This document shows, piece after piece, positions 45,807 to 58,600 of a stretch of DNA of 64,000 bases (the stretch's first letter is position 1; each line of letters begins with the position of its first letter). Made by a program: the position numbers and the translations under genes. The stretch is from Pristionchus mayeri (Eukaryota; Nematoda; Chromadorea; Rhabditida; Neodiplogasteridae), in contig BTRK01000003.1 in assembly GCA_036245805.1 (NCBI GenBank), forward strand, positions 11,510,464-11,574,463, given 5' to 3'. The notes under the pieces were generated by a model. It saw only the letters and a list, made by a program, of their open reading frames with translations. It had not been told where the DNA came from and ran no database searches.

Positions 45807-48800
45807 GCAACTGTGTACACCTTCAAGAAGGAAATTAATGGAATAATTCGCAAAGTCGCGGCGAAAAGATATACAAAGGGATCGAGAGCGGAGATAGCTA
45901 TGTTGAAAAGGAAGCACCCGAACATTCTAGAATATTTGTAAGTCATATGAGAGGAATCGGGAAAGACTCCACATAGGCCGGGACGTAGGAATTCATGATT
46001 TTAAAATTGGCTGAAAAATTAAGAAAAAGTACTTCGAAACGTGCTCTTTCGAATGGCGTTGCCCGATTTCGCGAAAAAATTTGTTTGTCGACGTGGCATG
46101 GTCCAGAAGTGGGCGGAGTCTCGATTTTTTCGGAAAAATTCGATCTTTGAACCATTTTTTCGGCATTTTCCGATAAAGATACGAACAAATTTTCAACATA
46201 CGAATGAAAGAGGAGTGTGAGAGGAACATCCTTTCACATTCTTTCTTTGGATGGGTCGAAAACCCAAAAATTGCATCTAGGGTCTAACTTTACGAAGATT
46301 TTGCAAAATTTAGAAATATCAAAAAGTAATGGTAGGCACTATGCGCGATTTATTAGACCTCATGTGTACTTCGATTTCATGTATATACCATTGGGATCGA
46401 GTCATGCGTTGTAATGTTCCACTCGTTTATGCAAAATCGGTAATGAGGGTCGGGTATAGACATCATGTTTACTCTACGCAACCTAGGTTCTTTTGCATCG
46501 TAATTGCATAAATACATCACAATAACATGTTTTCACTTCATTTCCATGTAATATTCAGGTCCATTTGATCATAAACTCGATTTAAAGAAATTGCGAACTG
46601 TCTTCAGGGAAGGTCCAAATAACCAGATTTCGGGTGGCAATTGGCGCCAATTCAAAGGGAAATCTTCTAAATACCATGTAGGAACAATTTTGAGAACAGT
46701 TTGGAAAGAAAATTATGATTCAAATGCAGCTTGCTCAATTTGAGAATCGAAAAATGCCGAAATGCGACAAGTCATTTGGAAATTATGATATCTCAAAATG
46801 ATTTGTACCAGAATATAGAGCATGAAGAGTTGAACATTTTATCTGTTGACCGTAAGATTCTCTCTCTTCATTTACACGCGCTACAGAGTCTAGAATTTGG
46901 AAAAAAAGGCGCGAAAAAAAGAAAAAAACGAAGGCGCGCGGGAGAGCGCTAAATAGAGGGGAGGGAGAGGGAGGTCAGACGGCGAGAGCGGCAGACGGGA
47001 AGAGCGCGCGCTCTCGCGCATAGTGCCTACCATTACCTTTTGGTATTTCTAAATTTTTCATAATCTTCGCCAAAGTTAGACCCTAGATGATTTTTTTTGG
47101 GTTTTCGACCCATCCAAAGAAAGAAAAATATTTTTTCTCACACTCCTCTTTCATTCTTCTGTTGAAAATTTGTTCGCATCTTTATCGGAAAATGCCGAAA
47201 AAATGGTTAAAAGATCGACTTTTTCCGAAAAATCGAGACTCCGCCCACTTCTGGAGCATGTCACGTCGACCAAATTTTTTTTTTCGCGAAATCGGCCAAC
47301 GCCATTTGAAAGAGCGCGTTTCGAAGTACTTTTATTTAAATTTTTAGCCAATTTATAAATCATGAATTCCTACGTCCCGACAGGCCTCAGAGTTCTCGAG
47401 TATCCCCCGATTCCTCTCATATAAACTGAAAAAAAAATTCGGAAAAGAAATGTTCGTTGGCTCATCTTTGGTGAATCCACACTGTAAATTATTGTAATGA
47501 TTGACAGGCGCATTGTTGCACTGTAAAATCATTAAATCAATCGCTTATTACGTTAAATGCAAGCAGATTATGTTAAACTAATTAAGGTTTGCTGGAAGGA
47601 TAGGAGACGAAATGTTCTTAGTCTCTGAGTATTGTCCCAGTACAATGGAAAAAGAAATATCAAAATATTCAAACGGATTGCGTAAGTGCTTGGTACCTTC
47701 AAAAAATAATTTGAATATTACAGCCAAATACTGTTTTATAAGGTACATCAAAGAAATGTCAACGGGCATGCATTTCATGCGGATACGACAGATACATCAT
47801 GGTGACCTGAAACCAGAGAAGTGAGTATTGACAACACTTGCATGGAATCGACCGGAACTCACATATTCCAAAATTCATGAAATATTTACAGAATATTCAG
47901 CGTGACATTTTGATAAGGAAATCGATTTCACAACTTCCCAAATATTGTTTTGAAAATTTGACTTTATGGGGAAATGGGATTTTCAGTGAAAAACACACAA
48001 AATGCATATTTTTGACTCTGAAAAAATATTCAAAATAAAATATGGGAACTTTTGAAAGTAATTTCTTGGTCAGAATTTCGCGCTGAATTTTCTGTGAATA
48101 TTTTGTGAATTTTGGCATATGTGAGTTCTGGTCGGTTCCATGTTAGTATCACTTGTTATGGGCTGTGTTTTTACAATACACATATAACAAGTGCTTTGGC
48201 TGGGGATTCAGTAGAATCAGAGGGCGCTCCGGGGACTGAATGAATGCTAGGGACTCCCACCACGAAAATTCTGCGAGTATTTAACAGTACAAATCATAGG
48301 TGTCCACGCCGCCGGCGACAGGGGGTGCTAGACATAGACGCACCGTGCGCGTGTGCGCAAGGCATGAACAGGGGGTCATGGAAAAAATCGATGGTAGGTC
48401 ATGGTAGGTCAAAACTAAGTACCGTAGCCAATCGATAGTATAGTACCAGTAGATACCGTATATCACTACAGTAACCCGCTAGTATCGTGAACTAACTTTA
48501 TTTTCAAAAAAATTAAGTATCGTACCCAATCGACTCTACAGTACCCCCTGATACCGTATACCGATACCGTAACCCTCGATTATCGCGAACTGACTTTATT
48601 TTTAAAAAGTCCTGGTACCGTGTCCAATCGATTCAACAGTACCCAAGTAACTACCGTAACCCAGTTCCTTGGGTCAGATCCAGTTCATTGGGTCAAACAT
48701 TTTTCTAAAAATCCAAAATCGATCATTATTAAATATTTATTTATCCTACCATATGCCTCATTACTGCAAAATCATTTTATGATCGGTTTGGGATTTTTAG

Positions 48801-51800
48801 AAAAATAATTAAAATATTTAGAAAAATGTTTGACCAAGGAACTGGATCTGACCCACCTAACTGGGTTACTGTAGTTGTTTGGGTACTGTAGAATCGATTG
48901 GACACGGTACCAGGACTTTTTAAAAATAAAGTCAGTTCGCGATACTCGAGGGTTACGGTATCGGTATACGGTATCAGGTGGTACTGTAGAGTCGATTGGG
49001 TACGGTACTTTATTTTTTTGAAAATAAAGTTAGTTCACGATATTTGCGGGTTACGGTAGTGATATACGGTATCTGCTGGTACTGTACTATCGATTGGCTA
49101 CGGTACTTAGTTTTGACCTACCATGACCTACCATCGATTTTTTCCATGACCCCTGTTCATGCCTTGCGCACAGACGCACGGTGCGTCTATGCGCAGCACC
49201 CCCCTCGCCGCCATTTCTGGACACCTATGGTACAAATGAAATAACTGAATCAATAACGACCCTGCACTTACAAACTTATTAGCCTAAATAGCAACTTATT
49301 AGCCTAAATAGCATCCGGGTCGTCAACTTCATACAAAATGATCTCTGATCAGGTGAGTGGCATCTATGATATCCAAACTATCGCTATGGGTGAAGGAGCT
49401 TTCCCCGTAGCATCCCTTTAAGCATTCTCATCTCCGAGAACGGAACGCTGAAGCTCGCTGATTTCGGCGTCTCGTCCACTCCAGATGAATTGATACGCTA
49501 TCGGAGAGATCGCGCCTGGAGTGTACGTTTACAGATACAGGCATTTAAATATTATAATCATAATCAATCATTTTAGGAACCTAATGTATTGGAAGTCGGT
49601 GTGTTTCTGAAAAAAAATGCAACTATTAAATTTAACACGAGTATCACGAGTCAGTGGAGGAAAACTGACCTCTTCAGGAACAATTTGCAAAAAGTTTGCA
49701 TGATTTTATCCTTATATACGGTAATTGAATACTCTAGAGAACAGATTTCGAAAGGTCTAGGTTATTGGTCCCAGAGCCGGCTTTTAGGAAATTTCCGGTT
49801 TTGCACATGGCTATGCCGTATATCAGCTCCCAGATGAGCTACAGAGATGGCATTGGGCTCAAAATGAGCGGAAAATTATTTCGAACAACTTTTATGTTGA
49901 AAACTTTTTCGAATATTCATAAATTAAAATTTTATGATTGGAAGTATTGATTTTTAATCAGAAAAAAAATTCTGCCGTTTTAACGAGGATACTTGTTAAT
50001 GAATTTTATTTCAGAATATTGAAATTTGAGACATTACCTTTTCATCACAAAAATATAATCGAAATCGTTAAAGGTAACATTTTTATTTTTTGCCTTGAAG
50101 TTGGAAATTCGCATTTGTAGACGAAAAATGCGTTTCAACGGTTGTTCGTGAGGCTGTATCTGTTTATCGAGGGTACTTACTACGGAATTTTATGTAAGAA
50201 CATTGAAGTATGGGACAATACCTATCCAATAGAAAAATATTATCGAAATTGATTTAGGTAACTTTTATATTTTTAGATCTGAAAATCGAAAATTTTCATT
50301 TTTGGAAAAAAAATATTTTTTAAACAATTTTTCTTTCAGCTAAAGAATTTCAGGAATATATTATTGAAAATTTCGAAAAGAGTAATGCTAACATGCTTTC
50401 ATACACTTCGACCCTTGATAATGGAGCTTTTCCATCTTTTGCATTGCCATTGCCATATGTTACATTTTAGTCTGAAATTTATATTCCGATGAAACAAATT
50501 GAACAAATTCGATATAGAAAGTGAATGCAAAGGTTTTTTCCATGGAATGTGCTCACACCCGTTGATCGGAACGTTGAATTCAAATTGGAGACATCGAATC
50601 ACTGAAAATACATAGTTATTTTATTATAGATTATGTATTATCCCGGTTTTCAATATTGAAATTGATAGATCCCGAATGCTCCCTCGTTGGGTTGATGGTT
50701 ATGTTCACATCTGCGCTACTGATGGTATCAGTGGGACGACTCCTTACCGCGCTACATCAGCGACTGGCAATACCACAATTAATCAACCTTTATCAACACT
50801 TTGGACCATAATAAACTTTTGCATTCACTTTCTACATCGAATTTGTTCAATTTGTTTCATCGGAATATAAATTACAGACTAAAATGTAACATATGGCAAT
50901 GACAATGCAAAAGATGGAAAAGCTCCATTATCAAGGGTCCAAGTGTATGAAAGTATGTTAACATTAGTCTTTTCGAAATTTTCAATAGTATATTCCTGAA
51001 ATTCTATAGCTGAAAGAAAAATTGTTAAAAAAATATTTTTTCCAAAAATGAAAATTTTCGATATTCAGATCTAAAAATATAAAAGTTACCTGAATCAATT
51101 TCGACAATGTTTTTCTATTGGATAGGTATTGTCCCATACTTCAATGTTCTGAAATAAAATTCCGTAGGAAGTACCCTCGATAAGCAGATACAGCCTCACG
51201 AACAACCGTTGAAACGCATTTTTCGTCTAAAAATGTGAATTGCGAACTTCAAGGCAAAAAATAAAAATGTTACCTTTATCGATTGCGATTATATTTTTTC
51301 CATGAACAGGTAATGTCTCAAATTTCAATATTCTGAAATAAAATTCCGTAACAAGTATCCTCGTTAAAACGGCAGAATTTTTTTCTGATTAAAAATCAAT
51401 ACTTTCAATCATAAAATTTTAATTTATGAATATTCCAAAAAATTTTCAACATAAAAGTTGTTCGAAATAATTTTCCGCTCATTTTGAGCCCAATGCCATC
51501 TCTGTAGCTCATCTGGGAGCTGATATACGGCATAGCCATGTGCAAAACCGGAAATTTCCTAAAAGCCGGCTCTGGGACCAATAACCTAGACCTTTTGAAA
51601 TCTGTTCTCTAGAGTATTCAATTACCGTATATAAGGATAAAATCATGCAAACTTTTTGCAAATTGTTCCTGGCTACCTCCACTGACTCGTGATACCCGTG
51701 TTAAATTGGCTCGCTCGAAGTGAAACAAATAAGAGTGAGAAAGATTATACCCTCCTGGCATACTGCGCAGACATTAGCTTATTAAAAAAAATTTTTTTTT

Positions 51801-52415
51801 GAAGCACCGAGTTGCAGTGTAGAGTGTGAGCATCGATATCGCCGATTTCTTCAGCGTGTACACTGTCTAAACTGTTGGAGTGTATTTATGGATGTGACCA
51901 TGGTATAATTACTCAGACTCGAATTTAAGGGCACGAAGGAATACATGGCTCCCGAACTGCATCAGGGTGCATCATCCAAATTCACAAGCAGTCTCGAGAT
52001 GTGCGATGTTTGGTCGTATGGAATTGTTCTATGGCAACTGATGGCGAGACTGCGACCGCACGAAGGAATTGAGCAGCACATGCTAGCTAAAAAAATCGGA
52101 ATAGAGTGAGCGTATTAGCTTATGATTTTCCAAGCCAGCCACATTGCTAGTGAAGTCGCATGTTCTTAGCAAACGCCTGAGATAAAGCAACATTTAAGCG
52201 GGTTGCTTCCTCCCTTACCTTCGTCATCCAATCTGGAGTCCCTTGTAAATCTTCTGAGAAAGTGCTGGAACAAGACCAACCCAAGCCGACCTACCTTCCA
52301 TAAAATCCTGCAAGATTTGGAGGATGTTCGCGAGGAACTGGAGGGAATTGATGAGGTTAGAACCATTACAATTTCAGCTGATCAATGGCTACTATACTTC
52401 AGAACGAGTGGATAG
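45807..52415 (+). CDS. Protein kinase, TKL/MAP3K-like (partial)
   Basis: Exons 45,807-45,937, 47,587-47,820, 49,411-49,522, 51,917-52,105 and 52,170-52,415. Motifs in order: RKVAAKRY (the ATP-binding Lys, usually VAVK), KRKHPNILEY (helix C region), MFLVSEYCPS (hinge), HGDLKPEN split over an intron (catalytic loop, usually HRDLKPxN, here HGD with Asp kept), LKLADFGVSS (DFG), GTKEYMAPEL (APE), EMCDVWSYGIVLWQLM (subdomain IX), and RKCWNKTNPSRPTFHKIL (subdomain XI). The last block and the GT.EYMAPE form fit tyrosine-kinase-like Ser/Thr kinases of the MLK/DLK type. The Gly-rich loop exon upstream was not found. The first three junctions join in phase. The last (52,105 to 52,170) does not as I read it, with an A7 run nearby, so there may be an indel or another splice site. 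Three of its introns are filled by foldback elements. Confidence 0.75.
45948..47419. mobile_element. Foldback element in kinase intron 1
   Basis: TGAGAGGAATCGGG at the left and CCCGATTCCTCTCA at the right, flanked by TA on both sides. Arms of about 390 bases are inverted copies (for example GGCGGAGTCTCGATTTTTTC mirrored by AAAATCGAGACTCCGCCCAC; TAATGGTAGGCACTATGCGC mirrored by GCGCATAGTGCCTACCATTA). They enclose about 690 unpaired bases including a purine-rich AAAAAGAAAAAAACG / GAGAGGGAGG stretch. It starts only about 10 bases after the splice donor. Confidence 0.85.
48295..49229. mobile_element. Foldback element in kinase intron 2, 8-bp TSD
   Basis: Terminal repeats CATAGGTGTCCA and TGGACACCTATG are flanked by the direct repeat GTACAAAT (48,287-48,294 and 49,230-49,237). 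An 8-bp duplication and this kind of terminus are typical of hAT-type elements. Arms match inward to an axis near 48,760. The interior carries repeated CGATTGG, TACGGTA and GTAACCC motifs and is related to the core of the 3-kb palindrome. Confidence 0.85.
49629..51707. mobile_element. 2.1-kb foldback element in kinase intron 3
   Basis: AATTTAACACGAGTATCACG at the left is mirrored by CGTGATACCCGTGTTAAATT at the right. Arms of nearly 950 bases are close inverted copies (CTCCCAGATGAGCTACAGAG mirrored by CTCTGTAGCTCATCTGGGAG; ATTACCGTATATAAGGATAA mirrored by TTATCCTTATATACGGTAAT) around an axis near 50,668 with a spacer of roughly 200 bases. No target duplication is identified and no protein is encoded. 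A degraded end of the same family is at 14,640-14,795. Confidence 0.85.
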
Positions 52416-54350
52416 AGGAATGCAAAATGTGGAATGCTTTGTAATAGTATAATATTCGTATTTTTATGTTATCGTCACATTATATGCCATCTGAATTCAT
52501 AGTGTACCGGCATGCCATCAATGATGATATACGCATTTTTTTGTAATTTGAATTTAGTCAAGCGTTGTAACTCTTTCTGTATTTTAAATCGACGTTGTAG
52601 TATATTCACGAAAATTTGCATACAATTATTTTTATTTTACGATAAACTACTCAAGTCGACTTTTGGTGAGCATAACCGTGAAATGAAAGAACAGATACAC
52701 TGCACGTTGCGCTCTTCCCTCCATACCCAAGCTGCAATAATGAATGAAGATCAACTACCAAATTGCACATTGTTGTCGAAAATATGGTGCTCAAAAAGTA
52801 TCAGAAGGACAACCGCGAACCTCACGTCGATCACCTTGAATTGGAACTTCATAAGAATTTGCAATTATGCTGCTCATCTGACGGCATATTTGGAAATATC
52901 CTTAATTCGCGTGAGTCGAGAACAAGGAAGGGGGGGGGGTGCAAAACCGCAATAAACCGCTCTAGCTGGAGAATATACCTAGCAACTCGGAAGTTGTTTC
53001 GTTGTTACCAGTGTGATGCAGTGATGCAGTCATGCAGTCATACTGGTTGAAATGGGACTTCCGAGTAGCTAAGTCATGTCCACGTGAGTCGCTGAGAACA
53101 GCTAATGCACGAACATCCTGAAAGGGTAATCAGTTATTTGTAAAAAATACTCTGTGTTTCCGGAAGTGAGTCAATTCCGCGACGGTATTGATTCACGGTA
53201 CCACGAAATCAGACGGGGAATTTCGATCTTGAACAGCCGCTTTATACAGGCATTTGCCCCAAAAAATCGTCAATGTTCTTGTTACATGCCATGGCGACAA
53301 CAACGACGTCTCTGCCTAGTCACATTTTTACTGTGACTCAAACCGGTTTTTTGAGGTGAAGATGAAGTACAATTCCTCTCCTCGATGCACATAATTTTCC
53401 AAGTCACTTCGGTGTTCCAAATCAGACCAGATGATGGCAAATTAAACCAGTGTATTGGATAAGCCATTATTTGTCCCCCGCCTTCCGTTAAAGGAGGAGT
53501 CAAGTCAAACGCGCGCCCGGTTGAAATATGTTTCAATTAGCCGAGAACTCTCTTCAAATCGCGTGCTCTCTCGCTCGTTGCCTGAGATTTCCCTGATTTG
53601 TCTCTCAGCCAACTACCGATAGCTGTATTCGGAATAGAGATATCAATGTGACAATTTTGGAGCTTCTTATCGTTGGGGAGATCTAGGCCGTGCATATGAA
53701 CGCTTCAAAAATTTAATTTTGACTTTGCTCCTCCTTTAATACCATTTCACCATGAGTTACGAGTCAAAGATAGTCAATGTTTTTGTAAATTATATGCTGC
53801 AGCACAGGTATCGTTTATTTGAGCATATTATGAAACGATAATCTCAATTATGAATACTGAGAATATTACAAGTGACGCAGTTTAACCGATAAACGATGAT
53901 GCATAGGAAAACATGAGTTTACGAACACTGATAGTGAAAATTGAGAGGTTACTTATAATGTGAAAGATGCATTTAATCATGATTTTAAAAAAAGAATTGA
54001 TCAAGCATAAAGACAAACAAAGAAACTAAATACAATGAGACAATCTAAATGAACTTACCTTATATTTATTCCAGTCTAATGTCCAAACTTTCAACTAGCA
54101 CAGACCAATTATAGTTGAAGTACTGATTTGTCGCGTGCTCACTTACTTACACTCTCCGGCAAGAGTGAGAAAGGAAGAATTTTTTACACCTCATTTTGAC
54201 ACCTCAGCTTCTGTGAAGCATACATGTCCTTCATACACAATTGCATCTTTCAGAAGGTGGGTTATATCAAGCAGCAGAAAATTGTACATACTAAACAAAC
54301 TAAAATTGATCTAAAATTGAACAATTTTGAGTGGGGAGAGACTACTATTA
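52416..54350. other. No recognisable gene; small inverted repeat
   Basis: Downstream of the kinase. A short palindrome at about 52,975-53,070 (TAGCAACTCGGAAGT mirrored by ACTTCCGAGTAGCTA) surrounds the direct repeat GTGATGCAGT / CATGCAGT. A G10 run lies at 52,930. No coding frame is convincing. Confidence 0.4.
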
Positions 54351-55595
54351 TTAGGTTGAACAGAAAGTCTTTATGAACTTTTTATTTCCCTTCTTCTGAC
54401 AATAAAGCGCAAGAGCGAAATCAAACGTATGCACCTTTGTTATCTATGACAAATCTCCAACGTTCAGGCAACTTATGGATTCCCTCCTTATAGAACCCAT
54501 CTCGGCGCGAATCAAAATATTGCTTGAGTGCGGCCTCGATCGCCCCACGGGAAGTGAAGGATCTCTGATCGAGATGACGGGTCAGATCCGAGAACAACCA
54601 ATAATACGAAGGGGCCAAGTCAGGAGAATACGGTATATGAGGGAGAACCATCCAGCCTTATTTGGACAGCTCCTGCTTGACCTGCCGTGCAACATGGGGT
54701 CGGGCGTTATCGTGTTGATAGTACACTTTCTTGCCGTTCAGGGCAGATTGTGCGAATTTCTTCTTGAGATTCCGTAGTTGTTTAGTGTAGACATATCCAG
54801 TAATTATCCGCTTCTCGGGTAGGAGCTCCCAGTAAATCGGGCCATCCACTCCCCACCAGGCAGAGAGCAAGATTTTCATAGGGTGAAGGTCATGCTTTGC
54901 GACGTCCTGTGGGGTCTCATTGGCATCTACCCACTGTGCCCTCCTATGGTGATTCTCAAAGCAGACCCACTTCTCGACCCATGTTATGAGACGGTCCATC
55001 CATCGATCTCCAGCGTGAAGAGTGAGTAGAGAAAGGGAATCGTCGACACGGTGGTCAAACTGGTCTTGAGTCAATTTGTGTTGTATGAAACGGCCTAGCT
55101 TCTTCTTCTTGCCAATAGAGACCAATCATTTTACGATGGCGCTTTGCAATACCCCAAGTGTGGCTGTCGCGGGTATTTGGAAAGGATCCAATTCCACTAC
55201 GATCCGTAGCGCATCCAAATCCAGCTCGGGTGGCCTCCCAGACCGGTCATGATCATCCATGGAAAAGTCCCCCTTCTCGAAGAGTTGGTACCAATTGCGC
55301 ATGGCCTGGTAGTGAGTGGCATATGAATCGTACACTTCAGCCAACTGACGTTCCTATTCCTTCATTGTAGTGTGAGAGAGGAATACGAATAACAGAACGT
55401 TGCGGATGTGCAAGGCCGTGGGAACGAACATCGTGGTCTTACTAGTGGCAGAATTAAAGGCGTGGAATGGGGAGTTGTTGACCACATAGTCCCTTTGTCA
55501 GGTGTTATTCACTAGAGGCGAGGGAACACCAACGGTCTCGTGCACTGAACAGTGATCTAGCAAAACAGTTTATAAAGACTTTCTGTTCAACCTAA
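54351..55595 (-). mobile_element. Mariner element, inactive
   Basis: Terminal inverted repeats TTAGGTTGAACAGAAAGTCT and AGACTTTCTGTTCAACCTAA are flanked by TA at 54,349-54,350 and 55,596-55,597. 1,245 bases. The transposase frame inside is on the minus strand and defective. Confidence 0.85.
54421..55344 (-). pseudogene. Mariner transposase, degenerate
   Basis: One continuous minus-strand frame with two nonsense codons: TGA at 55,126-55,128 (after LQSAIVK) and TAA after ARQVKQELSK near 54,658. Mariner features are plain: MRNWYQLFEKGDFSMDD and RSGRPPELD in the N-terminal HTH region, RAQWVDANETP, GPIYWELLPE, YYQHDNARPH (second catalytic Asp) and PYSPDLAPSYYWLF. The first catalytic Asp (usual TGDEKW) is Val in ITWVEKW. 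The third (usual SDYxLF) is Tyr in PSYYWLF. With two stops and two lost Asp residues it cannot be active. Confidence 0.85.
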
Positions 55596-55654
55596 TATAT
55601 TGAAGATGTTATTGCTAAAGTGTTCTACAATATTGCAAAAATCCTTTGTAAATC

Positions 55655-58600
55655 TCAGATCCTGAGCATCACTTTGTGCTCGGCGTCCCAGTGGATGAGA
55701 GGGCGGACGGTTACGACCAGCCGAGGTTTTCCAGCCTCGGTGAACAGCATCTTGTCCGTGTCGAGCACCTGAGAAACATTAATTTGTCGATTAAATTTTT
55801 GTCAAATTTTATATCGATGGGGTTAAAATGTCATTCACTAATGCGTATCAAGATAACAAACGACGATGAAATATGTTTTTGTTAATTCTGACATTTTGGA
55901 TACGAAATACTTACTTCACTCAACTCCTCGAACTCAAATTGATCTTCCTCCTGCAGTGTCGCGTTTTTCGCAGCGTGCCTAGATTAGATAATTGATTCAA
56001 TTTGAGCGCACGAATTCCATTATTTTTTCTGGTATTTTTGCAATCAAAAGTGCTACCATTACTAAGCCAGATATCAACGAATATCCCGCACTATATTTTA
56101 GTCATGAAATGCGCTATTCCTCATAGGACGGAATGCCAGGAAAGATCAATGATCAACTGACATCTCCTTTGCCTCGTCCTTCCTCACGGCTCGTCCGTCC
56201 TTGCCCTCCAACTCGATCAAAATGTCGATCATCGCCTTGCTCGTAGCTTGCGAGCGACAAAGGATAATGTCTGAATTAGGGATTACTTACTACTTACAAA
56301 TGTGTGCAGAATTAGTCGTTGCGGCGTTATGCATGAGATATCTCATGATATCCCTCTCTTACTACTGAGATAGGCGAGAAGGCGCTCATAATGAAAGCAT
56401 TTCTTGCCAAGTAATCTCCAGTGTATTAGTTGCGTACTTAGAATAAAAGTTCGCAGTACACGTCTTTACATATTTAAATATTTTTTGTAAACACCAACAG
56501 TTTACTCCATCGAACACAGGCTTGAAGTAGAAGGGCCGGAAGTTGATGTGGTCGTTGAACTGCACAAAGTTATAGTCGAACAGGCTGGAATCGCATTATT
56601 ACCCGAGCAAACCTATTGAACTTGGTCGATAGTTTCGTTGTTACTGAACGAATAGAAAAACCGATATGCTCATTTTTATTTGTTTTTATAGAGTATCATT
56701 GACATTTTGCCCAGAAAAAAAATCAGAAAACTATTATTGTTCCACTCACTGTCTTGTAGCCAGCCACATATCCCTGAGTGACCTCTCCTGTCCCTCGAGG
56801 AGTGCCTCGTTGATCTCCCTTTCTCGATCGGCCATCTTCGACCTCTCGTCTAGTACTCGCAGCTCCGTTGAAGCTGCAATGGATGACTGTACCTTAGTTT
56901 GTGTGATCGAGAGCTGATATTCAACATATCCCGGCACATTAAGATATTCAACATATCCCGGCACATTAATGACACTCACATTGACGTTTATTTTTATTCA
57001 TTTTTGCAATGTATCATAGTATTGTCTAGGGAAAGAGAAAACTGATGATACGTAGGGGCTGTTATTATACTCGTAATTTGTTCAAATATACGCACACGTC
57101 TCCTTGATGAGCACACCAGTGTTCTCCAATTCATCCGCATCACATCTCCAGAAGTCGTCGAGGGTACCGTCGAAGTCTTGTGGCTCCTATAACAGACATA
57201 TAAACACGTATACCAGATATCAATGAAGAGTTAATATATCAGTCAGTTCATTTCGAGCACCGATAAGATGCCGGTTACGAAATTGACAGAAATTTCTTCT
57301 ACAGGTCTGTGTCATCTGACAGCAAAATGCCATGTTTAATTAATGATAATAAATCAAGTTGACAAAGAAAATAACCTCAACATGCGGCTCGATTCTGGTC
57401 GCCTTCACAGTATGCCGCCATCCGTTGTAGCAGCGCACGCCCGCGTAGTCCACCTAAATGTGTTATTTAGGCTTATGCTTCTGCTTGAGTTTTCACGTTT
57501 TGGTGTATGTCTATGTGGTCCACCTACATTATTGTTTGCGAATTCAAAATTATTGGGGTGTCCGGAAAGTTCGTATATTTTTTTGTTTTTATTTTTTATT
57601 CAATGCTTTACAATTCTGAGTGACCAATGTATGCCCCCTTCTTTCTCACTACCTCCCTCCAGCGATTGGGCAGGGAATGCGGGTTTCTTCGAGACCGCCC
57701 AGTTCACGAAAGCCCTCACAACTTCATCTCGATTCTTGAACTTCTTTCCTTTGCAGAAGTCAGAGAGAGAGCGGAAGCAGTGGTAGTCGCATGGGGAGAG
57801 ATCCGGGGAATACGGTGGATGGGGAATCCTCTCGATCTTCAGCTCGTCCATTTTCTTCTGGGTCATCTTCGCTCGATGTGGGCGAGCATTGTCCATCAGA
57901 AGAAGAATTTTGCCCTGGTTCAGGAGTCTGGGAGGGACTCTGATCGCGACATCTTCCAGTTGTTCAGAGAAGAGGTCGGCATTGATGCTGGTGCCAGGGG
58001 CGAGGATCTCCCAGTAGATGGGACCGAGCACTGAGAAGAAGAAGCAGAGGAGTTCCTTCTTTCCGTGCTCTTCCTTCTTCGATACGGGCGTGGGCTTCTC
58101 ATCTGCATCCACCCATTGCAGTCTCCTCACAGGGTTATCGTACGTGATCCACTTCTCATCTGTAGCGATGATGGAATTGACCCATCGAAGATTGGATCTA
58201 CGATGGAGTAATTCCCGACAGACTTGAACACGATTTTTCAGCTGTTCGGGGGAGAGGTCATGGGGAATCACTTGTGGGAGTTTCGGCTTCTTCCCAGATC
58301 GATGGAGGATATCGGACACCGTTGATCTGGGAGTACCAGTATCCTTCTTCAACTCACGCACACTGGCCATGGGCTTGCGCTTCAGTGTGCGGAGAACGAG
58401 AGGCTGATCGAGGGAGGGAGGGCGTCCAGAGCGGGGTTGATCATCGAGACCAAACTCCCCTTTCTTGAAGCGGGAGAACCACTTATAGCAGAAGGGTATG
58501 GAGGGGGCGTCAGCTCCTTCCGACTGGGCCAGGGCAGAGTGGGCCTCCTTCACGGATCGGCCAAGACGGTAGTAATGAAGTAAAACTGCTCGGAGGTAGA

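Noticed and set aside
57627..58108. Plus-strand and other open frames opposite the intact mariner
   Set aside because: Shadows of the transposase frame.
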